Source of the DNA: Pseudarthrobacter raffinosi
Lineage (GTDB): Bacteria; Actinomycetota; Actinomycetes; Actinomycetales; Micrococcaceae
Length of the DNA stretch: 64,000 nucleotides
Reading direction: 5' to 3'
NCBI RefSeq assembly: GCF_023913735.1
Contig: NZ_JAMXBH010000004.1
Span: forward strand, 124,001 to 188,000
The notes under the pieces were generated by a model, which did not search any database, had not been told where the DNA came from, and saw only the letters and a program-made list of their open reading frames with translations. Shown here piece after piece: positions 35,383-43,658 of the stretch. Both the position numbers and the translations under genes were made by a program. The number at the start of each line of letters is the position of its first letter. Position 1 is the stretch's first letter.

Positions 35383-35463
35383 ATGAACCGCATCCCGAAG
35401 CATTGCCCACCCCCGCCCAAGCCGCGGCCCCGTCACTCCCGTACGTCAGGCTCCGCCCTGTGA
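35383..35463 (+). other. 26-codon leader ORF or displaced N terminus of the binding protein
   Basis: The strong ribosome site AAAGGAG (35370-35376) and ATG 35383 open a frame of 26 codons that includes four consecutive prolines and ends in TGA at 35461-35463, overlapping the GTG at 35460 as GTGA. The downstream solute-binding protein is in another frame. Two readings are possible: a translated leader peptide coupled to the next gene, or a one-base deletion near 35395-35405 that separates the original start from its gene. Confidence 0.45.
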
Positions 35464-36761
35464 AAGCCGCTGTTCCGGCAACGCTGCCCAGCAGGCGCTC
35501 CCTCTTCCGGGTAGCCGGTCTGGCCGGGGCGGCAGCCCTCATTCCGCTCTCCGGCTGTGCCGGCCACGCAGGCCAGCAGAACGGTGTCACCACACTCCGC
35601 TTCATGCAGAACAAGCCGGAGGTGGTGAACTACTTCGACCAGGTCATCAAGGACTTCGAGGCGCTCAATCCTGATATCCGGGTGATCCAGGACTTCAACG
35701 AGGGCAACTTCGTCCCCGGCCTGGTCCGGAACGATCCGCCGGACGTAGTGACCCGAGGCTTCGCGAAGGCAACTGCCGACTTCGTGAAGAAGGGCATCTT
35801 CGCCGACCTCAGCGACCTCCCCGCAGCGTCGACCATTGATCCTGAGATGCAGGAGCTCATCAGCTCTTGGGGCCAGTACAACGGCAACGAGGTCAGCGCC
35901 CTGCCGTTCTCCTTGGCTGCGGCCGGCGTCATCTACAACCGGGACATCTTCGACGCCAATGGCGTAGCCGTCCCCACCACCTGGGACGAATTCGTGGCAG
36001 CCTGTGAAACCTTCAAGGCGGCCGGTATCACGCCGATTTACGGAACGTTCAAAGACTCCTGGACCCTGGCACAGGGCATGTTCGACTACGTCTCCGGCGG
36101 TTCGCTGGACACGGCGGAATTTTTCACCAGGATCAATGGCAAGGGTGCCGATATTAGCGCGGGAGCCGCCGAATCCTTCACCACCAACTTCGGGCCCGCG
36201 CTGCGCCAGATGCTCCAGCTCGTTTCCTATTCCCAGAATGGCGCCAGCAGCAAGAATTACGCGGACGGAAATGCTGCCTTCGCCAAAGGACAGGCCGCCA
36301 TGTACCTCCAAGGACCCTGGGCCCTGTCGCAGCTGGTTTCCGCCAACAAGGACATCAGGGTGGGTACATTCCCCCTGCCCGTAACGAACAACCCGGAGGA
36401 AACCAAGGCACGGGTGAACGTGGACATGGCACTGTCCATCACCAGGAACACCCCCAACATGGCTGCGGCCCGGCGTTTCGTCGCTTACTTGCTGGAACCG
36501 TCAGTGGTGAACACGTACAACGAAAAGAACGCCGCCTTCTCGCCGCTCAAGGACGCCCCGCCGGTGACCAACCCGCAGATCAGCGGACTGGACGAATCGG
36601 TCAGAAAAGCCCGCTACTACCAGGGCGCCGGCACCTACTTCCCGCCGTCGGTGCCGCTGCACAACTACATCCAGTCTTTTGTCTACAGCAAAAACGGCGA
36701 CCAGTTCCTCGCCGCGCTCGACGACGAATGGCGCCGAGTCGCCGAACGGACGGCGGTCTGA
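35460..36761 (+). CDS. Sugar ABC transporter solute-binding lipoprotein
   Basis: A 433-residue extracellular solute-binding protein. With GTG 35460 the N terminus is a textbook signal: twin arginine (SRRSLFR), hydrophobic core and lipobox LSGC. The mature part has the maltose-type periplasmic-binding fold, for example NPDIRVIQDFNEGNF and PFSLAAAGVIYNRDIF. It delivers an oligosaccharide, probably an alpha-glucoside given the neighbouring glucosidase, to the two permeases that follow. No ATPase gene is present here, so a shared MsiK-like ATPase is likely elsewhere. The frame is open further upstream (TTG 35367). Confidence 0.87.
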   Translation: MKAAVPATLPSRRSLFRVAGLAGAAALIPLSGCAGHAGQQNGVTTLRFMQNKPEVVNYFDQVIKDFEALNPDIRVIQDFNEGNFVPGLVRNDPPDVVTRGFAKATADFVKKGIFADLSDLPAASTIDPEMQELISSWGQYNGNEVSALPFSLAAAGVIYNRDIFDANGVAVPTTWDEFVAACETFKAAGITPIYGTFKDSWTLAQGMFDYVSGGSLDTAEFFTRINGKGADISAGAAESFTTNFGPALRQMLQLVSYSQNGASSKNYADGNAAFAKGQAAMYLQGPWALSQLVSANKDIRVGTFPLPVTNNPEETKARVNVDMALSITRNTPNMAAARRFVAYLLEPSVVNTYNEKNAAFSPLKDAPPVTNPQISGLDESVRKARYYQGAGTYFPPSVPLHNYIQSFVYSKNGDQFLAALDDEWRRVAERTAV

Positions 36762-36787
36762 TGCCCACCACGATTCCAGGAGTCCCC

Positions 36788-37723
36788 ATGACAACGACGT
36801 CCACCGTGGCGAAGGCCGGCCCCAGCCCGGAGGGCCCGGCCGAGACCAACGTGCGACGGTCCCCACGACGGATCGACCCCACGTACTACTGGATGGTGGT
36901 GCCGGTCCTCGCACTCTTCGCCTTCTTCATCACCCTGCCAGCGCTGGTTGGTGTGTTCTTCAGCCTTACCAACTACGCAGGCTACGGTGACTGGAAGTTC
37001 ATCGGCCTGTCCAACTACGTCAACATCTTCAGGGACCCGGCAATCCTGCAGTCCTACATCTTCACGTTCGTCTTTGCCCTGACCACCACCGTGGTGGTCA
37101 ATATCGTGGCCCTGGCGATCGCCCTTGGACTGAATGCGAAAATCAAGTGGCGAACCGGCATCCGGACCGTGTTCTTCATCCCCATGGTGCTCTCAGCCCT
37201 GGTGGTGTCGTTTGTCTTCAACTACCTGTTCTCCAACACCCTGCCGGTGCTCGCTGAACGGTTCGGCTTAACGCCGCTTGCCACCAGCATCCTGGCCAAC
37301 GAAAACCTCGCCTGGCTGGCCATTGTGCTGGTCACCGTGTGGCAGGCCGCGCCCGGAGCCACCATCATCTACCTCGCCGGGCTCCAGAGCGTGCCAGCGG
37401 AGGTCTACGAAGCCGCGGACGTGGACGGTGCCGGCAGTTTCCGGCAGTTCCTTAGCCTTACGCTGCCACTCATCCTCGGTTATCTCGTCATCAACGTGAT
37501 CCTCGGGTTCAAGGGATTCCTGGGGACCTACGAGATCATCGTGGGCCTCACCGGCGGCGGACCTGGCATGGCGACGCAGTCAGTGGCCATGCGCATCTTC
37601 TCCGGCTTCACGGGTGGCGACTATTCCTACCAGATGGCCAATGCGGTCATCTACTTCCTGATCACTTTGCTGATCTCCGTCATCCAGCTGCGCCTCATCC
37701 AGCGCCGGGGGGTATCTCTCTAA
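36788..37723 (+). CDS. Sugar ABC permease, MalF-like
   Basis: A 311-residue CUT1-family inner-membrane permease with six predicted helices. The ATPase-contact EAA loop is seen as VPAEVYEAADVDGAGSFRQF. ATG 36788 follows CCAGGAG at good spacing; an ATG at 36761 overlaps the binding-protein stop as TGATG and is the alternative. It forms the translocation pore with the next gene product; the two genes overlap at TAATG/ATGA near 37723. Confidence 0.92.
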   Translation: MTTTSTVAKAGPSPEGPAETNVRRSPRRIDPTYYWMVVPVLALFAFFITLPALVGVFFSLTNYAGYGDWKFIGLSNYVNIFRDPAILQSYIFTFVFALTTTVVVNIVALAIALGLNAKIKWRTGIRTVFFIPMVLSALVVSFVFNYLFSNTLPVLAERFGLTPLATSILANENLAWLAIVLVTVWQAAPGATIIYLAGLQSVPAEVYEAADVDGAGSFRQFLSLTLPLILGYLVINVILGFKGFLGTYEIIVGLTGGGPGMATQSVAMRIFSGFTGGDYSYQMANAVIYFLITLLISVIQLRLIQRRGVSL

Positions 37724-38607
37724 TGACCGCATCACAACTTCCACAGCGCAGCGCCCGCGTCCTCACAAAACGAGTCTCCGGCCGCGAAGGCTTCAAGATC
37801 AACTGGTGGCTCACCGCCCTGATGCTGGTGGCCTCGCTGACTGTCCTGCTGCCGCTGTACTTCACCGTGGCCATGGCGCTGAAAACACCGGACCAGATCG
37901 GCACCGGGACCGGGCTTGCCTGGCCGAACCCGCTGAACTGGGAGAACTTCGCAGCCGCCTACGTGGCCACGAACTTCCCCCGGGCCTTTATGTCCACGGC
38001 ATTCGTCACCGTCTTCAGCGTCCTGGGCTCACTGGCCTGCAGCTCGCTGGTTGCCTACGCCATCGCGCGGAACTGGAACCACCGATTCTTCCGCGGCGCC
38101 TTTGTGTACCTTCTGTCCGCGATGTTCATTCCGTTCCCGGTGATCATCCTTCCGCTGATCAAGCAGACGGCATTGCTCGGCCTGGACAACCCGGCCGGCG
38201 TCGTCTTCCTGCACGTGCTGGGCGGAATCTCGTTCAACGCGCTGCTGTACATCGCGTTCGTCCGCTCCATCCCGGTGGAGCTGGAGGAATCGGCCCGGAT
38301 GGACGGCGCCACCACCTGGCAGGTGTTCCGCAAGATCATCTTCCCGCTGCTGGCTCCCATGAACGCCACAGTAGGCATCTTCGCCTTCCTGGGTTCGTGG
38401 AACGACTTCCTGCTGCCGCAGATGATGATCGCCGACCCGGCCCTGCAGACCCTCCCCGTGGTCCAAATGCTGTTCCAGGGCGAGTTCAACACCAACTACA
38501 GCCTCGCGTTCGCGTCCTACCTGATGGCCATGGCACCCACACTGGTGGTTTACATCCTGGCCCAACGTTGGGTACTGTCCGGAGTCATGCGCGGGGCCGT
38601 TAAATAG
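37723..38607 (+). CDS. Sugar ABC permease, MalG-like
   Basis: A 294-residue second CUT1 permease with six predicted helices and the EAA loop IPVELEESARMDGATTWQVF. It ends WVLSGVMRGAVK, the same type of tail that survives as a stub upstream of the beta-galactosidase gene. It pairs with the MalF-like protein and overlaps its gene. Third gene of the alpha-glucoside operon. Confidence 0.92.
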   Translation: MTASQLPQRSARVLTKRVSGREGFKINWWLTALMLVASLTVLLPLYFTVAMALKTPDQIGTGTGLAWPNPLNWENFAAAYVATNFPRAFMSTAFVTVFSVLGSLACSSLVAYAIARNWNHRFFRGAFVYLLSAMFIPFPVIILPLIKQTALLGLDNPAGVVFLHVLGGISFNALLYIAFVRSIPVELEESARMDGATTWQVFRKIIFPLLAPMNATVGIFAFLGSWNDFLLPQMMIADPALQTLPVVQMLFQGEFNTNYSLAFASYLMAMAPTLVVYILAQRWVLSGVMRGAVK

Positions 38608-38660
38608 CCAGACTTATCCACCCAGCAAGAACAACCCAAACAAGAGAAAAGGATCATCCT

Positions 38661-40373
38661 TTGTCCACCACTGCCACGCTGGCAACCCTGTCCGATTCCG
38701 ACCGTCTGGCCGATCCCAACTGGTGGCGCCAGGCCGCGGTCTACCAGATCTATCCGCGCAGCTTCGCCGATTCAAACGGTGACGGCATGGGTGACATCAA
38801 GGGCATCACGGCCAAGGTCCCGTACCTGAAGGTACTGGGGATCGACGCCGTTTGGCTCAGCCCGTTCTACCCGTCGGCCCTGGCCGACGGCGGCTACGAT
38901 GTGGACGACTACCGCGACGTGGACCCCAAGCTGGGCACGCTGGCGGACTTCGACGAGATGGCCAAGGCGCTGCACGCCGCCGGCATCAAGCTGATCGCCG
39001 ACATCGTCCCCAACCACTCCTCGAACCGGCACGAATGGTTCAAGGAGGCGCTCGCCGCGCCGAAGGGTTCCGCCGCGCGTGAGCGATACATCTTCCGTGA
39101 CGGCAAAGGACCCAACGGCGAATTCCCGCCGTCGGACTGGGACTCCGTCTTCGGCGGACCGGCTTGGGAACGCATCACCGAGCCGGACGGCACCCCCGGC
39201 CAGTGGTACATGCACATCTTTGCCAAGGAGCAGCCGGATCTGAACTGGTCCAGCCGGGAGGTCCGCGATGACTTCCTCAAGACCCTGCGCTTCTGGTCCG
39301 ACCGCGGCGTCGACGGCTTCCGCGTGGACGTGGCCCATGCCCTCACCAAGGATCTCACCGAGCCGCTGCTCTCCAAGCTGGAGCTGACCGAGGCCAACTC
39401 GGGGACGGACGGGTTCGACGACGGTTCGCACCCCTTCTGGGACCGGGACGACGTCCACGACATCTACCTCGAATGGCGCGAAGTCTTCAACGAATACAAC
39501 CCGCCCCGCACCGCCGTCGCCGAAGCGTGGGTGCACGCTACCCGCCGTGCCCGCTACGCCAGCCCGGAGGGCCTGGGCCAGGCCTTCAACTTCGACCTGC
39601 TGCAGGCCGACTTCGATGCCGAGGATTTCCGCGAAATCATCACCCGCAACCTCGCCGAAGCCGCCGCGACCGGCGCGTCCTCCACCTGGGTTTTCTCCAA
39701 CCACGACGTCGTCCGGCATGCCACGCGCTATGGCCTGCCCAAGGCGTCCAAGGGCAAGAAGCACGCCAAGGGCCAGGACGGGAAGGGCTGGCTGCTGGCC
39801 GGCGGCCCCAAGGAGGAACTCGACGTGGACCTTGGCGAGCGACGTGCCCGCGCCGCCACCCTGCTGATGCTCGCTGTGCCCGGCTCGGCCTACCTGTACC
39901 AGGGCGAGGAACTGGGCCTGCAGGAAGTGGCGGAGATTCCGGACTCCGAGCGCCAGGATCCCGCGTTCTTCCGGAACAGGGGCGTTGAGGTGGGCCGTGA
40001 CGGCTGCCGGGTGCCACTGCCCTGGAAGGTTGAAGGGACCTCCTTCGGCTTTGGCGACGGCGGTGCGCACCTGCCGCAGCCGGACTGGTTCAGCAAGTAT
40101 GCGGTGGAGGCGCAGGACGGCACCGAAAACTCCACCCTGGAGCTGTACCGCACGGCCCTGAAGCTGCGCCGCGAACTGCAGGCCGGCGAGGAGCTGGAGT
40201 GGGTGGAGACCGGCAACCCGGAGGTCCTGCACTTCCGCCGCCCCGGTAGCTGGCAGTCCGTTACCAACTTCGGGGACACCGCCGTCGACCTGCCGGCAGG
40301 GACCGTCCTGGTCAGCAGCGCACCGCTGGTGGACGGCAAACTGGGCGCCAACAGCACCGTCTGGCTGCGCTGA
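38661..40373 (+). CDS. Alpha-glucosidase, GH13 (oligo-1,6-glucosidase group)
   Basis: A 570-residue cytosolic glycoside hydrolase family 13 enzyme. The N-terminal VYQIYPRSFADSNGDGMGD, nucleophile Asp in FRVDVAHAL (about residue 223), acid/base Glu in AVAEAWV (about 286) and third Asp in FSNHDVVRH (about 349) are all present. It hydrolyses non-reducing alpha-glucosidic links in imported oligosaccharides. It starts with TTG 38661 after AAAAGGA. Last gene of the ROK-regulated operon; a perfect palindromic terminator follows. Confidence 0.93.
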   Translation: MSTTATLATLSDSDRLADPNWWRQAAVYQIYPRSFADSNGDGMGDIKGITAKVPYLKVLGIDAVWLSPFYPSALADGGYDVDDYRDVDPKLGTLADFDEMAKALHAAGIKLIADIVPNHSSNRHEWFKEALAAPKGSAARERYIFRDGKGPNGEFPPSDWDSVFGGPAWERITEPDGTPGQWYMHIFAKEQPDLNWSSREVRDDFLKTLRFWSDRGVDGFRVDVAHALTKDLTEPLLSKLELTEANSGTDGFDDGSHPFWDRDDVHDIYLEWREVFNEYNPPRTAVAEAWVHATRRARYASPEGLGQAFNFDLLQADFDAEDFREIITRNLAEAAATGASSTWVFSNHDVVRHATRYGLPKASKGKKHAKGQDGKGWLLAGGPKEELDVDLGERRARAATLLMLAVPGSAYLYQGEELGLQEVAEIPDSERQDPAFFRNRGVEVGRDGCRVPLPWKVEGTSFGFGDGGAHLPQPDWFSKYAVEAQDGTENSTLELYRTALKLRRELQAGEELEWVETGNPEVLHFRRPGSWQSVTNFGDTAVDLPAGTVLVSSAPLVDGKLGANSTVWLR

Positions 40374-40388
40374 CATAACCCAAGATCG

Positions 40389-40424
40389 ACAGGTGGCGGG
40401 ACCCGGCCGGGTCCCGCCACCTGT
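40389..40424 (+). terminator. Perfect 36-bp palindrome terminator
   Basis: ACAGGTGGCGGGACCCGG is followed directly by its own reverse complement, making an 18-bp stem (about 16 bp plus a GGCC tip). It ends the alpha-glucosidase operon. Confidence 0.8.
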
Positions 40425-40456
40425 GCGTCTGCCACGGCTCATGAAAGAGTGAAGCA

Positions 40457-41425
40457 ATGACCCAACACACCGTTCCATCCCCCGCGCAGGAACTCATATA
40501 CGGCTGCATGGGCCTGGGCGGCAGCTGGACCGACGAACCGCATCAGGTGCAGCATGTGGACGAGGCCGCCGCCGCCGTCGAGGCCGCGCTGGACGCCGGC
40601 ATTACGCTGTTCGATCACGCGGACATCTACCGCGGCGGCAAGTCCGAGTCGGTGTTCGGCGAGGTCCTCGCGGCAACGCCCGGCCTGCGTGACCGGATCC
40701 GGCTGCAGACCAAGTGCGGCATCCGGCTCCGCGAACGCGGGCTGGCCACACACTATGACCTCAGCCGGGAATCCATCCTGGAACGCGTGGACGGCAGCCT
40801 GAAGAGGCTGCAGACGGACTACGTGGACGTCCTCCTGCTGCACCGCCCGGATCCCCTGACGGACCTGGCGGAGGTGGCGGCCGCCGTCGGGCAACTCCTG
40901 GCCGACGGCAAGGTTCGGGCGCTTGGGGTGTCCAACATGTCCGGCGCGCAGATCAAGGCGTTGCAGGAGCGGCTGGAGGTGCCCGTGGTGGCCAACCAGC
41001 TGGAGATGAGCCTGCTGAAGCGGGCCTGGCTGGAAAGCCAGGTCCTGGTGAACCATCCGGAGTCGCTGGACTACAGCTTCCCGCACGGGACCCTGGAGTA
41101 CTGCAGCGAAAACGGCGTTACCGTGCAGGCTTACGGTGCGCTGGCGCAGGGGTTGTACACGGGGGCAGCTCCGGAAAACCCGACGGCGGCGGAGACTGCC
41201 GCGGCCGCGATGGTTGCGGAGCTTGTGAGTCAGTACGGCACCACGGGGGAGGCCGTCCTCCTGGGGTGGCTGATGAAGCATCCGGCCGGCATTGCACCCG
41301 TGATCGGGACCGTGAATCCGGCGAGAATCGCCGCCTGCGCGGACGCCGCCCGCGTGGCGGAGGCCATGACCCGGGCCGACTGGTACGGACTGTGGATTGC
41401 GGCGCGGGGCGGCACCCTCCCCTGA
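40457..41425 (+). CDS. Aldo/keto reductase
   Basis: A 322-residue TIM-barrel NADPH-dependent oxidoreductase. The catalytic tetrad is visible: Asp and Tyr in FDHADIYRGGKSE, Lys in LQTKCGI and His in DVLLLHRPDP. The YdhF-like subgroup fits. The sugar-related upstream operon may be accidental since a strong terminator separates them. ATG 40457 has AGTGAAG upstream. Its 3' end borders the metal-resistance island. Confidence 0.9.
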   Translation: MTQHTVPSPAQELIYGCMGLGGSWTDEPHQVQHVDEAAAAVEAALDAGITLFDHADIYRGGKSESVFGEVLAATPGLRDRIRLQTKCGIRLRERGLATHYDLSRESILERVDGSLKRLQTDYVDVLLLHRPDPLTDLAEVAAAVGQLLADGKVRALGVSNMSGAQIKALQERLEVPVVANQLEMSLLKRAWLESQVLVNHPESLDYSFPHGTLEYCSENGVTVQAYGALAQGLYTGAAPENPTAAETAAAAMVAELVSQYGTTGEAVLLGWLMKHPAGIAPVIGTVNPARIAACADAARVAEAMTRADWYGLWIAARGGTLP

Positions 41426-41427
41426 GA

Positions 41428-41487
41428 TGAAGTCCTAGGAGCGGGCCTTTCCAGGGAGCGCCGGACAGCGACGCCGTCGGCGCCTCT
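41428..41487 (-). repeat. Remnant similar to the aquaporin gene 3' end
   Basis: On the minus strand, a stretch of about 55 bp here aligns imperfectly with the last codons and stop of the aquaporin gene at 44117 and its flank. GAAAGGCCCGCTCCTAGGAC corresponds to GAAAAGACCAGCTCCTAAGAC there. It looks like the tail of a second copy of that gene and lies at the left edge of the island. Confidence 0.5.
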
Positions 41488-41507
41488 CGCTTCGACGTGG
41501 GACGATG

Positions 41508-41663
41508 TCAAGTATGTGGCTTGGCCTTAGGGCGAGGGCGCAAGGCGACCCGGAGCCCGCATCTCCGGCAAATGTAGGCGGGTTCGGCACCGAGGGCATG
41601 GAGCTTCTCGCGCTTCATTGTCCGGCCACAGCAGGAACACTGATGGTAAGTGTCAGAGGCCAT
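41508..41663 (-). CDS. Small zinc-ribbon protein, 51 residues
   Basis: A short gene, read from ATG 41663 to TGA 41508-41510. It encodes 51 residues with CSCC near the N terminus and CRRC at residues 32-35, plus a basic tail (RPRPKAKPHT). Paired CxxC-type knuckles suggest one zinc ribbon, or a soft-metal site given the setting. Its start overlaps the end of the upstream DF-family gene by 11 bp, as for coupled genes. I know no family for it. Confidence 0.6.
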   Translation of the reverse strand: MASDTYHQCSCCGRTMKREKLHALGAEPAYICRRCGLRVALRPRPKAKPHT

Positions 41664-41964
41664 GGTTCGTCAGAGCTTCCGTCATCTGATCGACGGTTGG
41701 AACGCCGGCAAGACCATCTGGCGTGGGGTAGATCCGGCATGCGAGGTCGCTGGCCGGTGCCCTGTCGGGGAAGATGTCGGCCCCGTCTGCCGTGATCGTC
41801 GGCGAACCGGCAAAAGCCGTCCCGAGCGTATCTGCCGGAGTCTTGATGTGCCGCAAACGGACGCGGATGTCTTGGCGCCCCAAAGCGACCAAGGCGGCTT
41901 CCACCTGCTTGAGTGCAGGGGCCATGTTCGGGCAGTCATCGATGTGGAGGAGTTCTATTCTCAC
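41653..41964 (-). CDS. DF-family thioredoxin-fold protein
   Basis: A 103-residue protein starting MRIELLHIDDCPN, the mark of the so-called DF family, whose members carry either cysteine or selenocysteine at this position; here it is cysteine (C11). A thioredoxin-like beta-alpha order follows, with GSPTITADGADIFPD near residue 53. These genes commonly sit beside mercury, cadmium or arsenic genes, but the function is not established. It is in a minus-strand series with the CDF transporter and CmtR-like genes. Confidence 0.75.
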   Translation of the reverse strand: MRIELLHIDDCPNMAPALKQVEAALVALGRQDIRVRLRHIKTPADTLGTAFAGSPTITADGADIFPDRAPASDLACRIYPTPDGLAGVPTVDQMTEALTNHGL

Positions 41965-42059
41965 GTTGTCGTTCTCCGGTTCGCCTATCGCGGTAGTGCT
42001 GATCAGGGTTTGTGTCGTCTGTGGCCGATCCTATTCCGGTCGCTGCAGGCGGGCAGGCT

Positions 42060-42860
42060 CTAGGCATGGCCCTGCCCAGCGGGTTCGGAGCGGCTGGTAG
42101 GCGGTTCAGAACTGGTTCCGCAGCCCTCACGGCAGCCGGAAGTATCACTTTGCACAACAACCGCGTTCAGAGGTGCCGGTTCGCCCAAATCGGCCGGACC
42201 GGTGACTTTCTTGCTGCGGGTGCCCGGCTCGGGGACGGCGCAGCAGACGTCCCCTTTCCAGGCGTTGAGGCCTTCGCGAGTGGCGATCCCGGCGATGACC
42301 AGCGCCGCGCCGGCGTCTGCCCACCACCATCCCAGTGTGCTGTTGAGAACCAGGCCCACCAAAAGAACTGCGGATAGATATGTGCACAGCAGGGTCTGTT
42401 TCGAATCTGCGACCGCCGTGCGGGAGCCAAGTTCACGGCCCGCGCGGCGTTGAAGCCAGGACAGGACAGGCATGATGGCCAGACTCAGGGCAGCGATCAC
42501 GATGCCCGGAGTGGAATGCTGTGCCTGGCCGCCTCCGGATAGGGCCCTGACCGAGTCCACGGAGACGAACAATGCAAGGGCAAAGAAGGACATCGCGATG
42601 ATCCGCAGGGTGATGTGCTCGCGCCGTTCGGGGTCCGTCGCGGAAAACTGCCAGGACAGCGCGACCGCGGAAGCGACCTCGATCACCGAATCAAGTCCGA
42701 AGCCCACGAGGGCCGAGGAGTCGGCCAGGTTGCCCGCCCATAGCGCGACGACGGCCTCAACGACGTTGTAGGTGATCGTCGCGGCCGCGAACAGGCGGAT
42801 GCGGCGGCTCAGGACAACGCGGCGGCTGGCCGTAGGCGCACTTTGAATTGTGGTGGTCAC
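42060..42860 (-). CDS. CDF-family cation efflux transporter
   Basis: A 266-residue cation diffusion facilitator with six predicted helices. The metal-site aspartates and His are suggested by ALVGFGLDSVIE and WWWADAGAALV. The C terminus is unusual: DVCCAVPEPG and GCREGCGTSS give two cysteine pairs in place of the normal cytosolic domain. It would export divalent metals (Zn, Cd, Co) with protons. GTG 42860 overlaps the CmtR-like gene stop as GTGA, so sensor and pump are coupled. The ORF is open further upstream but that part has no family resemblance. Confidence 0.85.
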   Translation of the reverse strand: MTTTIQSAPTASRRVVLSRRIRLFAAATITYNVVEAVVALWAGNLADSSALVGFGLDSVIEVASAVALSWQFSATDPERREHITLRIIAMSFFALALFVSVDSVRALSGGGQAQHSTPGIVIAALSLAIMPVLSWLQRRAGRELGSRTAVADSKQTLLCTYLSAVLLVGLVLNSTLGWWWADAGAALVIAGIATREGLNAWKGDVCCAVPEPGTRSKKVTGPADLGEPAPLNAVVVQSDTSGCREGCGTSSEPPTSRSEPAGQGHA

Positions 42861-43198
42861 ACCAAGCACGTCCCGTCTGGGGCACAGCAGGCAGGATCCA
42901 CGGCCAGCACGACACCCAGCAGATCTCTTATCGCGTGGCCCAACCGGGCGTCGGCGAGCTCGTACCGGGTCCGCCGGCCGTCCGGGACAGCCACCACCAG
43001 GCCGCAGCCCCGCAGGCATGTCAGGTGATTGGACATGCTCTGCCGTGAGACACCCAACGAATCGGCCAGGTCCGACGGGTATCCGGGCGCATCCTCCAAT
43101 GCCAGCAGAATCCGGGCCCGGGTAGGGTCGGAGACCGCGTAGCCGAACCGGGCCAGCACTGGGGCGTGTACGAGGGATTCCATATAGCCAAAGTACAT
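42857..43198 (-). CDS. CmtR-like ArsR/SmtB metal sensor
   Basis: A 113-residue winged-helix repressor very like mycobacterial CmtR, which senses Cd(II)/Pb(II). The CmtR metal cysteines are conserved in the DNA-recognition region (SNHLTCLRGCGLVVA, C61 and C65), and C-terminal cysteines (CCAPDGTC, C104/C105/C111) stand where CmtR has its third ligand. It should repress itself and the CDF pump until metal binds. The start is 43198 or ATG 43183; neither has a strong ribosome site. Confidence 0.87.
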   Translation of the reverse strand: MYFGYMESLVHAPVLARFGYAVSDPTRARILLALEDAPGYPSDLADSLGVSRQSMSNHLTCLRGCGLVVAVPDGRRTRYELADARLGHAIRDLLGVVLAVDPACCAPDGTCLV

Positions 43199-43297
43199 CC
43201 AAGTGTGTATTCACGCAATCGTGTACTCAAAGCGGAGATTCAGGCCATCATGGCATTGCCTGCGCATGGCGGCCTTTGGCTGGCTTTCGTCCTCCGA

Positions 43298-43658
43298 TCA
43301 GATGGCGGGGGAGTGGCGCTCGATCAGGAGGGTGTCCCGCCACTGGCCGGCGCGAGGGCCGTGTGGCATTCGGGCGATGCGGTTTCTGCGCCCGACGATG
43401 GTGAAGATGGAGTGTTCCACTACTCCTGCATAGGCCGGCCGGGAGGAGGCGGGCGAAACCGCGGCCCAGCCGAGGACCTCACCTCGCTGGATACTGCGAC
43501 ATGGCGGTGGCCGGGCAGCTTGGACTGGTCGAAGGAGTCCCAGTCAGGGGCTTGGTTTCGAAGGTGGCCTGCCCGGTGTCGATACCTTGCTGGTAAATCC
43601 GTCGGATGGCCGGCCAGTCGGACTGCTCCATGTTCTGCAAGGCCACCGGGTAGGTCAT
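43298..43658 (-). pseudogene. GNAT acetyltransferase, disrupted (ArsN/phosphinothricin-type)
   Basis: From ATG 43658 the frame reads MEQSDWPAIRRIYQQGIDTG and so on, the start of a phosphinothricin-type GNAT. One base is missing in a C-run near 43547, after which DWDSFDQSKLPGHRH continues in the next frame. A second base is missing near 43482, and the third frame reads EVLGWAAVSPASSRPAY. At EHSI (about 43400) about 50 codons with the acetyl-CoA site are deleted, and the end RIARMPHGPRAG remains to TGA 43298. It overlaps arsR as ATGA. Clearly non-functional. Such genes (arsN) accompany arsenic operons. Confidence 0.78.

Noticed and set aside
38772..40478. A 568-codon minus-strand frame over the alpha-glucosidase
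   Set aside because: Antisense shadow of a complete GH13 enzyme with all catalytic residues on the plus strand.
42500..43300. A possible CRISPR or integron array near the metal genes
   Set aside because: No regularly spaced direct repeats of the right size are present.
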